A stretch of 64,000 nucleotides of DNA from the NCBI GenBank assembly GCA_011009095.1, contig VTPC01090889.1:1-64000 (forward strand), given 5' to 3'. Source of the stretch: Ignelater luminosus. Its lineage: Eukaryota > Arthropoda > Insecta > Coleoptera > Elateridae. Position numbers and translations under genes: made by a program. Below the pieces are notes generated by a model, which did no database searches, was not told where the DNA came from, and worked only from the letters and a program-made list of their open reading frames with translations. Position 1 is the stretch's first letter. Every line of letters starts with the position of its first letter. Shown in pieces: positions 12,541 through 23,699 of this stretch.

Positions 12541-13290
12541 TTTGCAAACAATACTGTGACTATGTGTCCTCCAAATACGAAAAAGCTGCTGTCGTATTCG
12601 ATGACTGTAGAAAACAACGAAAGACTAAAGATGACAAACATTTGCGAAGACCTTGCTCAGCTGTCAATGTAGATGTGAAAGTAGAAGACCACATTCAAAT
12701 TACCTTTGGACACACTGAGTTCCTTACAAACCCAAAAAATAAGAAACAGCTAATATCCCTCCTGACAGTTCACTTAAAGGAAAGAGGATGGGAACGCATA
12801 TACTCTGATTGTTCAAACAGCAATCACAGAAGCTCCAAAAGGGTTGGAGGTAAGAATAGTAGGTGACGACACTGACCTATTGGTCATGTTAATTACTCTT
12901 GCTCCCCCTAACTGCAACTTCAAAATAATTGTGCCTGGTAAAGGCAACCAATTAAATAAAACTCACAATATTCAGGCAATGCAGAATGAAATAGGAGACA
13001 TGAAACCTGTTTTATTGTGTGTTTATGACTTTACAGCCCTATTAGAAAAATCAAGGTGATGGAGAACTAAGAAAAAAGTTACTAATTGTGCTGCAGTGTG
13101 TTTCTTTTATGAAAAGAGAATTTCTAAATTTATCAGATGAACTATCAAATGCAATCAATCTTGCCATAAACCAATCAAAACGTTTATGGCAAGACCAGTT
13201 GTATTTGATGGCCCACCTGATGAATTTAGAAAGTTTCCTGAACTGTAACACATTACATCACATAACTCATTTTGAAAAAAAGTGCACATA
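12535..13290 (+). pseudogene. Broken transposon-like gene with FEN1/XPG-type (PIN-fold) domain
   Basis: Two adjacent frames give the blocks CKQYCDYVSSKY, AAVVFDD, STKD-like KTKDDKHLRR and FLTNPKNKKQLISLL (12545-12775). Then follow VRIVGDDTDLLVMLITLAP and IIVPGKGNQ (12847-12955). The order VVFD, T-K-D-H-RR, F-L-NKK-LI-LL, V-G-D-D-TDLLV is typical of a repetitive invertebrate gene family related to asteroid/XPG nucleases, in which the GEDxDLL-type motif carries metal-binding acids. Later segments (13080-13290) look like continued coding DNA in changing frames. The gene is interrupted several times and is not expected to make a working protein. Which mobile element carries this family is unknown to me. 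Confidence 0.5.
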
Positions 13291-13299
13291 GTGCATTTT

Positions 13300-14825
13300 G
13301 TATGCGCATGGACGATTTACTGATTTTCTTAGAGACACAATAATATACTTCAAGAATAAAAAAATCAGTGTATATTGGTGGACCGTTGTGGCATTTAAAG
13401 TCATTCACACAGTATGTTATAATGGGTGATTTCCGTTGACCACTACCGACGTAGGAAATAGATTTGTAAGAAAATAAAATCTTTTGAAGGTAACACTCTG
13501 ATAACTGACGAATATTTTGAATTCAGTTTTACATAACAAGAGCTCTGTGATTCTAGGTTTGCGTCTAGAACAGTAGGTCCTCTTTATCTAAAAGTACCTA
13601 AATGAAAGCCCGAAACGGTCACGTTTCGTTACTAATGTAAAAAGCTAACTGCATCAGATTTTAGATTATGATAGTCAAAAAATTCAAATACATACAATAA
13701 TTCAAGACTATGCCTCTTCAGATCTAAAATACTTCTGTACGTTATAAGCTTGTAAACACGATGTGTTTTCTAGAACGCTTTAATTCACTGTCCAAAAACA
13801 TTGCATAACGCGATAAGCTTATCTTTGAGTTGGTTTTTTATTAATGGGCTGACTGTTAGGTTCATGAAAAATCATAAACAAAAATCTTTGCGGAAATATA
13901 AGTAGTAAGAAACAAAGATTTTAGGTTTAACATTATGTTTGCTCTTACTTTTACAAAGAAGAACTCATTTCAGGAAAAGGTCACTGCAAAGCTTCAACGG
14001 TCCAAATGTACTGTAAGTATCGTTAAAGGACAAAATGTTTTGCCATCCTCCATAGACCATTAAAAATTTAAAAATTACATTTCTTTGGATTATAAAAGAT
14101 AATTTTCTAGACAAAATATGGACAGTGGCTAAACGCAATATTCAAAGTGACCATTTAAGAATTTTTTAGAGATTTCGCTATTACTTATATTCTAATTATT
14201 GTTTTAGCCCAATTAGTAACCCATTGGGAAGTTTTTAGTATCGGTTTGAATACACATACACAACTATTTCTGGAGACTGGCGTTTCTGAACTATAAATTA
14301 TTAAGATGCAGGTCTGGTTTTTTTTTAGATACAGCATTCATTTCAATACAAAAGCTATTTATCTTTATCGATAATTGAAAAGCGATTACATGGTAGTAAA
14401 CTCATATCAGTTGGAATACATCATCTTTTTAAATAACTAACTGATTATGTTATCAAATCTGTTTATCAACTGGAGCATTATTTCCTTTTTGGGGCAGTTT
14501 GCTTTACTAGTCAAAAGCCAATTCTATTTTGCAGATGAAATCAATCGTTATCTTTGCATGAAGCAGCCAAAAGCCGAGCTTTAGGCCTGGAAGTAGCTCA
14601 TACAGTATGCATTATCCGTTTATTATTTCTGTATCACACCTTTCTTTTCTGTGTCAGTGCCATTATTATGTTTTCCTATTTCGAGGTAACTTTTTGATCT
14701 TATTCGTATTTACGTTTTTATGAAAGAATTACTATATATTACTTGCAAAAGTCTTATTTTAAAGAATTAGATAATTTTGATCATAAATTACTTCCTCCAT
14801 ACTCAACTGCTCTTTTCCAAGGATG
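13300..14825. other. AT-rich DNA, nothing recognised
   Basis: No coding, RNA or clear repeat signature was seen. Confidence 0.35.
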
Positions 14826-14830
14826 GTTAT

Positions 14831-15150
14831 CAACGAACTTCGAAGGAGTCGTTACTGAATTTGCAAAGTCTGTCTGTCTGTTTGTCTGTCCGCATTTTTT
14901 GTCAAATTTTGAAATTTTGACTTCAGATTTGGATTCTACATCAAAAACTAAAAACCACGTAGTGTCTTCGTTTTTTTTTATAACTCTTTGGGAACATGGT
15001 CAAAATGGCCGCCAAAAGTTGGAAGATTTTCAATTTTTTTTTACTTTAGAATCGTATTCTACATCAATAGATTTAGTTTTTTGATATCACCTCGGGAACT
15101 TGGTCAAAATCGCTGCCGAAGTTTGAAGAAAAGTAACAAAATGGAGTTCG
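14831..15150 (+). repeat. Dispersed repeat with TCTG microsatellite and decayed tandem units
   Basis: It starts with CAACGAACTTCGAAGGAGTC and continues GTTACTGAATTT, a 32-bp segment present again at 26182-26213 with one mismatch. A (TCTG)n run follows at about 14869-14892. The sequence then shows at least two diverged units of roughly 110-120 bp, each with GATT- or GTATTCTACATCAA, an A/T-rich stretch, GGGAAC(A/T)TGGTCAAAAT and CGCTGCC- or GGCCGCC-like DNA (14925-15035 and 15040-15135). A similar GATTCTACATC element occurs near 15430. I read this as a degenerate minisatellite-bearing repeat; its class is unknown. Confidence 0.55.
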
Positions 15151-15499
15151 TTGTGGTTATGCTTTGCATTCCCAGATGTTTTACATTTTAGAATGCCAAA
15201 TTACGTTCATCTTCATTTGGTAGTATTATTAGAGGCACTATCTTATGCATCCACATAAACATTTACTTTTGAAGATCAAGCAAATATGTTGTATTGTAGT
15301 ACATTAAGTGACAATAAAATCAATAATTCCTTGAAGTTACTCTAGTAGTCTAGCAAAGAGCTTTTAAAATCGTTTTAGGTTATGTTTCCCTTATTTGTAG
15401 ATGTTTTGCTATCTTTTAGTATCGCATCTGATTCTACATCTAGCTTGTGGGTAAAACCGCTATCAACCAACGATATCTATATAAACACAACGAAATATT

Positions 15500-17240
15500 T
15501 TTAGTATTGCATTTGTTGGATTTTGGTTATTTCTTTGTCAAACATAGCTAATTTTATTTAAATTTGGTTTGTTTCATGAGTGTATAGTTTATAGAGGCTC
15601 AAATCTCTCACCAACACCTAACTTTTTATGTTGCTTGAGTTTCGGTAGAGTAAAAATATGAATACAAGCTAGCGATAAAGTAAGCGAGTTCGGCTTGAGC
15701 TCTGCTGAAATAAACAAATCAGGATTTGCAATACATTGCATTCAGGATTTATACTTCCTTTTCTTCTCTAGCCTAGATTTTACAAATTTTATCTAGGATC
15801 TATCTTCCTTTTTTTTCGATTTATTTCCTTTTTCCATGACTAACTAGAGCCTGTCTTCCTTTTCTTTCTTGATCGAAGTGTGCAGATTTGTTTTGAAGCT
15901 TTAATTTTATTTTTGAGATTGGCCATTCTCTTTTTCTTTTGCCCACTTTTGCTCAAATTCTGTATCTTTTTGAACTACTGTTTAGTTTTTTAATCCATTT
16001 GGCACTTTGTACCGAAAAATTCGACTTCTAATAAAGACTTCTTTATAAACTATTGAAGAATCGTATATTCTATACAATCTACACCTTTGGTTCAAGTTGA
16101 GAATGCTGCCTATTTGAAACTCATTGTCCTAGTCTTTAATGCAAGATGTGGTAGCTGAGACAAGATTTTTGATCTCTGTTATGAATCTTGTTTGCGTCCG
16201 AAAGCTTAAGCATTGCAGATTATATGCATTTCTAGAGAAAAGAGTCAGTAATCATTGCAGTCGTGCGATAATTCTACAATTTGCTTTTTTTACAAAATTA
16301 GTAAAGCATATTAGTGCTATTCTATAAAAGGATTTTTTTAATTTTGGGTTTCTTTTGAAACATTAAAAAAAACTTCCGATTTAAATAACTGATAGAAATC
16401 CAAAGTCCACAAATAATGAAATAGAAGAAATACACTAACGAAGTTACTGTAAATTAGTTACAAAAAGGCTACTTAATGTTTTAATTACAGTTACTTAAGA
16501 TTTCTAAGAAATATCCAATGTAATTAACGCAATTACCCAACATATGATTTCTCTAGATTAAACTGTATTTGAGAAATTCTAATTATTCGCCGAGGGTACT
16601 AAAGGTCAATCCCATATTATACCATAAAATTTCTGGATAAATTGACTTCATCACTCCTATTCAAGGATATTACCTCATTCCATTCAATGCAAAAGATTAA
16701 TAATTTTTTATCTTTTATACGTTTTTATTAATTTCATTATTGAAACCTATCCGTATTTTGATACGGGCCTCTAAAAGATGGAGTACCTTTTTTACGAATT
16801 TAATCTCTTGATTATTTATTTCTGTTTTTCTTTAATTTAAATTTTTTGCTGCTTTCTATGTGTTTATTTAAGGTCATATCAGCTTTAAGATTTACTATAA
16901 AATACAACAAAGCTCCGCGCTTGCGCGTTGTCAAGTTGGTATTTTGCCAATAATTTTTGAAGATAAATATTTACCAACTGAGATACATACAAGTTTTTCT
17001 ATTGTGTTTTATGTACTTAATATTTTAATATTTTTTTATTTTTAAACGCTCTATATTTGATGTGAAGACGAAAAATTCAATCATCAATCAAGAGGATCTT
17101 AAAATTACGTTTTAAAATAGTTTATAAAATTTTTGTTGTATTACTAAACCTTCTTTTCAAGTAGTACAATATTTTGTATTTAATGTTGAACATTAAAGCA
17201 CTATTAGGTTTCCAAAAATTTCCAAAAAAAGTTTGTACAG
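15500..17240. other. AT-rich DNA, possibly first intron of the minus-strand gene
   Basis: If the exon at 17272-17332 is real, transcription runs leftwards into this stretch, so it would be intronic. I could not identify a following exon. A CpG-containing spot (CCGCGCTTGCGCG) lies near 16915-16928. Confidence 0.35.
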
Positions 17241-17271
17241 AATATAATTTAATGATAAAGACAAAACTCAC

Positions 17272-17332
17272 CTGAAAATCTAAGATTCGCAATGGAAGAA
17301 TTGAGCTTGTAGTTGGAGGTGTTCACGGCCAT
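17272..17332 (-). CDS. First coding exon of a minus-strand host gene (20 codons plus 1 nt)
   Basis: Read on the minus strand, a start codon in a strong context (ATTCACCATGG) opens the peptide MAVNTSNYKLNSSIANLRFS. The exon then meets a textbook donor, TTTTCAG|GTGAGTTTT, at 17272/17271, giving a phase-1 intron. The exon is clearly GC-richer than its AT-rich surroundings and lies just inside a CpG-rich promoter-like block. Kozak context, open codons, donor and promoter fit together, which random AT-rich DNA would rarely provide. I do not recognise the 20-residue N-terminus; it has no signal peptide or motif. Later exons should lie leftwards, in this window or beyond its edge, but none was identified. 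The exon is too short for ordinary open-frame scans. Confidence 0.7.
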
Positions 17333-17480
17333 GGTGAATGCTGGAGCTTCTGGAAGCTGTGCGCGGTCTAAGGTTCGTCCAAAAGCTCGGTCTAGAGGTC
17401 ACAATAGGTGACCCAATTCAATATTTGCGCGCGCAAAATGACGTCAGAACGTAGGAGGCATGTTTCGTAGGAGGAGCTTT
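17333..17480 (-). promoter_or_regulatory. CpG-rich promoter and 5' leader of the minus-strand gene
   Basis: This block contains GCGCGCGC-type DNA and a full cAMP-response/ATF palindrome, TGACGTCA, at 17439-17446. It also has nuclear-receptor-like half-sites AGGTCA (17396-17401) and TGACCC (17409-17414) facing each other across 7 bp; their shared core is the perfect palindrome GGTCAC-AATAG-GTGACC. A TTCnnGAA pair (AGCTTCTGGAAGCT, 17345-17358) lies in the presumed leader. There is no obvious TATA box, which suits a CpG-type promoter. The start site is not defined by the sequence. Confidence 0.5.
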
Positions 17481-17489
17481 ACGAGTTTT

Positions 17490-18850
17490 CCAAGTGGAAA
17501 CAAGGCTTGAGCTTTTAACGTAGAAAATACCAACCAGCGCAGATTTTTACTTTAGATTATTAAACGGAAATTTTATTAATTTTTCCTACACCACTAAAAG
17601 TCCAAGCTTGGAATGTAAAGATGTCGGAGCTTGATAATTAAACGCGTAGGCTGGCTAGAATATAAAAAAGGACGTCGATCTTTTAATGTTAGTGAGAAGA
17701 AAAAACTTTAAAATTTTTAGTTTTGACTCTAATGTTATGTAAACTATAATAATAGCATTACTAATTGATCTTGAATTAACTGCTCAGATTCTTAATGAAT
17801 TTAAAAATTACAAACAACTCTTTTCCTACCCAAAAATCTAAGAAACTGCAATAACTCAATTTTCACTTCGTTTCTGTTTCACGCACGTACTTACAATACA
17901 ACTAGAATGTTAGAACTTAATTATAAACCAATTATTATTATTACTAATAAGCTGCCTTATTCACTAAAATCTGTCGTTAACGATTTTAGGAAACTACAAA
18001 TAGCACAAACGGCCACTTTCACATTAAATACTCAATTGAATCACACGCATCTATGCATATATTTTAATTTCGAAGAATTTAAAATTTAAGGTATATGATG
18101 TGCATAAGGGGGGATTATTAATTGGTTTTTCTGTCTACCTCAAAAAGAGTAGAGTAGACACCTACCAGATTCTAGTTGAAACTAGCAAAAACTAATTATA
18201 GAAAAAAAAATGTAAACAACATTCTTTGATATTACAATGGATATGGAGGTTAATTAGTAAGTAAAGGAATTTCATAATTGCGTAAAATACAAATTAGTGC
18301 CTTATTGGGTGTCCAGACGCATTCATTGACGAAAGTGTGACTCATCAGAATTTCCTACAATATAATGCTATGACAACAAACAGATAATAATAATTTGGTT
18401 TTTGTTAATAAACTGTACCTATTTTCATATTTTGTTAATTTTGTCATGTACATTGCAATATTTGCAATAAATATTCTTCATCAAGTAAATTTTCAGCTAA
18501 CTATAATTGTAAATATTAGGAATATTCAGACTATAGGATAAATTAATTTGAAAAAACGTTTATTAAATGAAATGCGTCTCTATTAGTCTCGATCTCTTTT
18601 TTCTATACTCTTTCGTTAATTTTCGAAGCGTCTTTGCAACAGGAACTGCTTGCATGAGAGGTCATAGAAACCAAAACCGCAAACCCTGCACATTGAGTTA
18701 AATTTGATGATCTTATATTTCTTCAGAGAAACCACAATGAAACCACAAGAATCCACAATCTAGAATCATTTTGAACTTTCGGAATGAGTTTCGTTTGAGA
18801 AAATAAATTCAAAGATCAAGGAAAATTTCATTTAGGAATTTAATTTTTTG
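17490..18850. other. AT-rich DNA, nothing recognised
   Basis: No coding or repeat signature was seen. It lies between the promoter-like block and the left boundary of the hAT nest. Confidence 0.35.
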
Positions 18851-18852
18851 AG

Positions 18853-18860
18853 GGTGAAAT
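18853..18860 (+). repeat. Left 8-bp target duplication of the hAT element (GGTGAAAT)
   Basis: GGTGAAAT sits immediately before CAG, the usual first bases of hAT ends. The same 8 bp occur at 23692-23699, immediately after the duplicated target of the inner element. hAT transposons make 8-bp duplications, so the position and length are as expected. Confidence 0.6.
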
Positions 18861-20070
18861 CAGTTTCTGTTAATTATAATAATGCGTTAATTACCAAACA
18901 AAGATAAATTGTTATAAGTGCTTGTTTTGTATTCAAAGGGTAGATTAATAGTCAAATAAGACACTACTGTGTTGTAGAGACATCATCGGGGGATTTAGAA
19001 GAAATAAAAATGTAACTGTAACAGATAATTTAATTTAGAGTAAATGAAAATAAGCGAGATAATAACCTTATAAAAACAACCGAGAAAAAGTACAGGAATA
19101 AATTACACAAGGAACTGTACAAAATATTGAGGGCTGAGACTTCTAACAACAGGAACTCAAGAAACACGAGGCTGCCATAAGTGTTGCTTTCTTTCTTATA
19201 GTCATCAGCGATACTTTTGACAATTTTCCTATGAAAGTTAGTGCAATACTTTTTGCCAGTTTTCCTACTCAGTTACTAAGAAATCTAAAAATAGCCTTAC
19301 CACATTTTGCTTTATCAAAAAACGCAACTGATCAATTCCATCACTAATCAATCATCAGAATCAGACTCACAGTATATTATAAAAAATTAAACAATTTTCT
19401 TCCTAAAATAAGCAGAGTTAAAGTCATTTAGTGACAAATTTGATTTTTAATGCGTATTTCTACATAAGCTCACATTTTAGCTTTATCGTACATAAATATA
19501 TTGCAGTGGATTTCCGTATAAATTCAAAAAAAACACAAAATATGTAACTGGAAATCTGTTTTGTTTAAGTTACTATTACTAATATAAGGAATTGGATAAT
19601 CAGTAAAGTTAATAATTAGTTAATATTTTAATAATTAATTAAAAAAATGAAATGATGTGTAACGAAATACTGTACAATAATACAAATATAGGCAGTTGTA
19701 GGGTTAGACTACAAGATGTTACAACCAGTCTAGAGACAATATCCAAATCAATTACCGTCGCTAAAAGACCAAAACATTTTTACCATTTATTTTCACAATT
19801 TCTTGCATAATATAAAATAACCCAATACACTGGAATTTAAACTTGATTTGGCAACGTTGGGTATTGCTGCCGATGCAGTGCAGTCGCGCCATACTATTAC
19901 GTGATTTAACTGTTACCCGAATGTTCGCAGCAGATACCGATGAGTCTCGAACTTTCTGGACTGAAAATACGCGACTATAAATCATCGCTCGTGAGTTGTT
20001 AGTTGTGAAGTGTCTCTTAGAGTTCCAACGCTGGGAAGAAATTGCATGTTTACTCACATGTGTAATAAAT

Positions 20071-21200
20071 ATGAATAGATTTTTAATCGGAGGCAAACGT
20101 AAGCCTGAGAACGAAGAAACTTCTACTTCATCAACAACGTCCAGTACCAGCACTAATCCTATTATAAAATCAAAAACATGAAAATATGACCAAGCGTACA
20201 CGCACTGAAATAAGTGGTGAAGACAAACCTCAATATAGTATTTGTTTCAAAATTTTGGCTGTAGATAGCATGAAACCGAATAAATTGAAGAAGCATTTAG
20301 AACTCTGCACAAAGAATGTATTGGTAAGCCTCGTGAATTTTTTGCAGAGAAGCTCAGATCTTTCGAGAAACCAAAGTCAAATTCCCAAATTCAGCAACAG
20401 TTTGAATTTGAATTAGTTGGAAAATTATTTGCTATACAACTTGATGAAGCAGCAGACCACAGTAGCGATTCCCATTTGACTTTGCTATATCAGATTCTGT
20501 CAAAGTGCTACAATAGTTGAAGACTTGCTATTTTGCAAACCTATAGAAGAAAGTGCAACTGGTATCTAGTTGTTCGGAATTGCAAATGATGCTATTGTCA
20601 GCGCAAACTTACAGTGGAAAGATTGTGTTGGAGTTTGCACCGATGGAGCTCAAACAATGTCCGGTAGATATAACAGTTTACAAGTACTTCTGAAGAAGAA
20701 ATCACTAGGAATCACCGGGAAGCTTCAGCATCAAGATCAAAAAAATATTGTTATGACAGTAGTTATTGATGTATTTAATGATATAAAAACCAGATCTCTA
20801 AAATCAAGGATTTTGCTGCTCTTTGTGAAAATGTGGAAGCTGAACATACATAAATCATTGTTGTTTTATTCTTCATCCAGAAGTAGCGATATTCTTAAGC
20901 AAGGAGGAGTCATAAGCATGCCAAAGATTTTTACAACAAGTTATTTTTAATGAAGCCCTCCTACTTAGTAGACATATTCAAAAACTTAATTCACTCAATC
21001 TTCAACTTCAGGGAAATAAAACAAAATATATTTGATTTAAGTGAAAAGGTCAAGGCTTTTTTTTAAGAAAAACACTTATGGAATAACAAAATAAAAAAAA
21101 CTGGTTTGAAATGTGTAAATTTATCCAGAGTTACCCCCCAGAAGAGAATTATAAAACAGTGTTGTTAAAGACAGTATAGGGTCATTTAGAGAATTTGAAC
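20071..21200 (+). pseudogene. Decayed hAT (ZBED/SCAND3-like) transposase
   Basis: Recognisable blocks, in order: the amino terminus MNRFLIGGKRK with the Ser/Thr-rich STSSTTSSTST (20071-20160); a BED zinc-finger region around FKILAVDSMKPNKLKKHLE (20245-20300), in which the first Cys of the CxxC pair reads Ser; KPREFF; FAIQLDEAADHSSD (catalytic-core start, 20430-20465); and LQWKDCVGVCTDGAQTMSGR (20605-20665). The last is the conserved VGVCTDGA-MSGR motif of this hAT group. More distant matches (YLVDIFKNLN, LNLQLQGN) continue to about 21030. Frames change and stops occur repeatedly, so no active transposase is encoded. The insertion domain and the HTHLR-type C-terminus are largely lost. Confidence 0.78.
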
Positions 21201-21596
21201 ACTAATTTCAGCAAATACTTTCTCGTAGAAGAAAACATTAAATTGTGCTACTGAAATTGGGTAATAAATTCATTTGACAGTACACCTACTGGCCTATCGC
21301 TACAAGAAGAATAACTGATAGATCAAGTAGCTCAGAAAAATTAAATTTTGCTATTAAGTTTTTAACAAATATCTGAACTGAACTGTCTTGTAATTATTCT
21401 GTTATTGAAGAAAAAGCACTTTTTTTCTGTGTAAAATTGGTTTTTCTACTGTAGTTAGGTGCTTTAAAATCTAAATATACAAACAAACTTCAAATAGAAA
21501 AGGAGCTCAGAGTGAATATCTCGAATATAAAACCAAACCTAGACAAGCTTAGTCATTAAATCTATGCCCTAGAAATGTTTTATTTACGCCCTACAC

Positions 21597-21612
21597 AGTT
21601 TGAGAACCGCTG
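21597..21612 (-). repeat. Right hAT terminal repeat
   Basis: Reverse complement CAGCGGTTCTCAAACT is a Buster-type hAT terminus. Its last five bases, CGCTG (21608-21612), were duplicated by the Transib-like insertion that follows. Confidence 0.65.
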
Positions 21613-22079
21613 CACAGTGGTCGAAAACCAGAAAAAAGCGGCCAAAACTCTAAAAAATGAATCTACGCAGAATGAAATTTAAATATATTTATATTTACAA
21701 CTAAACATTCAAAAATTAGTATCTGTAATTGATTTATACATATTACAATACATTGTGTTATAAATAATACTTGAAGGATAGTGCTTTTGCAGCATACATT
21801 TGAAACCAGATTTTAACCATTGCTTTGAAAGTGTGTATTTCGCTAAATTAAAAGAGCATCGAAATTGTCTACTTTACTTTCAAACACTATGCTACAGCTT
21901 TTTAGTATGATTTCAATGAAGAATTTTTTAGTCATCTTGAAATTTCAAAATGTTATCTTCTGTGATCCCCTGTAAATTTATGTTGTAAGAAGACAAACAA
22001 CTTTATGTTTTTTAAGACAGTAAAAATCAGTTGCGGAGACTTGCGAGTTCTTAAGTAATTTTAGAATAAAAAACGACTA

Positions 22080-23348
22080 ACGGGGGGCATGCACAAGGTG
22101 TACCTTACCAATTTTTTTGAAACTTGGTATATTAGCAGTGCGGGTCGAAACATTAGACACGTTTTTTTTGTATCGGCTCAGCTCGACGTTAAGGGGGTGA
22201 AATCCACCCTCGAAAATCTGATAAATCTTATTTAAAGCCCTGTAACTCCCAAAAGGTAGTAGATATCGAGATGGTTCAAATGGCAAAGTTTAATCACTTT
22301 TTATCCCCTATCTGGTGGTACAAGCGAATTTCTTCTTACGTTTACACTCAACTCCCACCCACCTGAAAACCACCCCCGTTTTTATACTTTTTATTTTTTC
22401 TTTCTTCGTTCGACGAAAAAAGATTTTCAAAAATTTGCCTTTTGACGAATTTTTATTTTCGTTTTTAATGTAAAATATGATGCCAGCCCAGCCGATACAA
22501 AAAAATACGTGTCTAATGTTTTGACCCGTACTGCTTATACAGTGTTCAAAAAAAAGTCTGCACCACATGGGAAAATTTTTCATTGAATGGAAAATTTGTT
22601 TCCGACATCAGGTTTTGCTTGCTCCAGAACCAAAAATGACCTAATCAAAAGTAATCATGTAGTCGCCCTTACCTGTCCAATTTGACATTTTTTGAAAAAA
22701 TGTTTGAAAAATGGTCTTATTTGGCCTAATTCTGAAAAAAGTCATAAGAAAGAAATGTTTTCTTTGCAGCTTTCTACCTGTATGCAAATTTTCAAAAGCC
22801 TACCACGATTTTCATATTTTACCCTTTATTTTACTTTTCTTTATTTGTTAATCAATAAAAGTTCAAAACACTTATTGATTAGATACAGATTGCACAACAC
22901 TTACGATCTTTTACGGTCTAAATAATCTTCTTTTCCTTATTTTTATGTAAAAAAATAAAAATGAAGCTTTGGTAAACTAGCACACGTGGTGCAAAATTCA
23001 TCTCATTCATACAGATAAACACATAAATCCGATTTGTAATCAGGGCGTGCATTGCATATCTTATCGCATCGTTTAAATAAACATTTACAAATTTACTTTT
23101 GACAATTTGCATACGGGTACAAAATTGCAAAGGAAAAAACATCTTTTTCTGATAACTTTTTTCAAAATTCAACCTATTTGACAGGTCATGGAGACCACAT
23201 GATTACTTTTGATTAGGTCATTTTTGGTTCTGAAGCAAACAAAACCTGTGCCGAAAAAAGTTTTTCTTATATGTGCATACTTCTTGGCGGACACTATACA
23301 GCAAGTTTCAAGAAAATCGGTGAGGTACACCTCGTGCATGCCCCTTGT
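22080..23348. mobile_element. TA-flanked palindromic element nested in the Transib-like element
   Basis: The outer inverted repeat of about 45 bp starts ACGGGGGGCATGCACAAGG on the left (22080) and, in reverse complement, ACAAGGGGCATGCACGAGG on the right (ending 23348). TA flanks both sides (22078-22079 and 23349-23350). The arms continue as long inverted repeats: 22575-22800 is an imperfect reverse complement of about 23100-23275, including the shared GAACCAAAAATGACCTAATC. The whole is thus a long fold-back element with a central loop around 22810-23095. The left arm is interrupted by a 406-bp element. No transposase is encoded. TA flanks suggest a Tc1/mariner-mobilised element, by inference only. 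Confidence 0.6.
22132..22537. mobile_element. 406-bp MITE nested in the left arm of the palindromic element
   Basis: The ends are inverted repeats of about 45 bp. The left is TTAGCAGTGCGGGTCGAAAC at 22132; the right, in reverse complement, is TAAGCAGTACGGGTCAAAAC ending at 22537. Both continue with ATTAGACACGT and a T-run plus GTATCGGCT. TA lies on both sides (22130-22131 and 22538-22539). Removing it restores the pairing of the host element's two arms, because the right arm runs straight through at the matching place (CTTGCTGTATAGTGTCC, reverse complement). It encodes nothing recognisable. Confidence 0.65.
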
Positions 23349-23691
23349 TAAAAACTAAGTCGATATCATATGTAATATCAAGTCGACAAATCGTCATTTT
23401 CGATCCCGATTATTTCGAAAAGTATTCGAGATGTCAAAATACCGATTATGTATCTGTAATCAGGAGAAGATTCTAAGTTGATTTCATGTATAACATGTCC
23501 TGTAAAGTTACGCCAACGAGGCAACAGACCAACACACAGACGGAATATACGAATTCAGATACGAGATTTAAATTTCGTCGATAAAACAAATAAATACGTT
23601 AAAAAAATTTTATTTTTATATTATTTTGGATATTTTCTGAGAGTTACTTAGTTTTGAACGGCTTTTCATCATTTCCGACCACTGTGCGCCG

Positions 23692-23699
23692 GGTGAAAT
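23692..23699 (+). repeat. Right 8-bp target duplication of the hAT element (GGTGAAAT)
   Basis: Identical to 18853-18860. It abuts the Transib-like target duplication exactly where the hAT's outer flank should resume. Confidence 0.6.

Larger units (their letters stand above)
18861..21612 (+). mobile_element. Decayed Buster-like hAT transposon, interrupted at its 3' end
   Basis: The right end at 21597-21612 reads, in reverse complement, CAGCGGTTCTCAAACTG, close to the CAGTGGTTCTCAAACT ends I remember for Buster-type hATs. The left end is set by the GGTGAAAT|CAG boundary. The left terminal repeat itself has diverged, so this end is less certain. Between them lies a decayed ZBED-type transposase on the + strand. 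The length of about 2.75 kb is normal for the family. The right flank was cut by a Transib-like insertion, and the matching target duplication is found only on the far side of that insertion. Confidence 0.72.
21613..23686. mobile_element. Transib-like non-autonomous element inserted in the hAT end
   Basis: The ends are inverted repeats opening with CACAGTGGTCG (21613-21623 and the complement of 23676-23686). Weaker pairing continues for about 45 bp through GAAAA, GC and CAAAACT blocks. The target duplication is CGCTG on the left (21608-21612) and CGCCG on the right (23687-23691), that is 5 bp and GC-rich. CACWRTG-type ends plus a GC-rich 5-bp duplication are characteristic of Transib, the family related to RAG1 and its CACAGTG heptamer. 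No transposase is recognisable in the outer segments (21624-22079 and 23349-23675), so it is probably non-autonomous. About 1.27 kb of its 2.07 kb is a later insertion. Confidence 0.65.

Noticed and set aside
22077-23172. Several frames of 69-91 codons inside the nested elements
   Set aside because: They follow the inverted-repeat arms of non-autonomous elements and read differently on the two arms.
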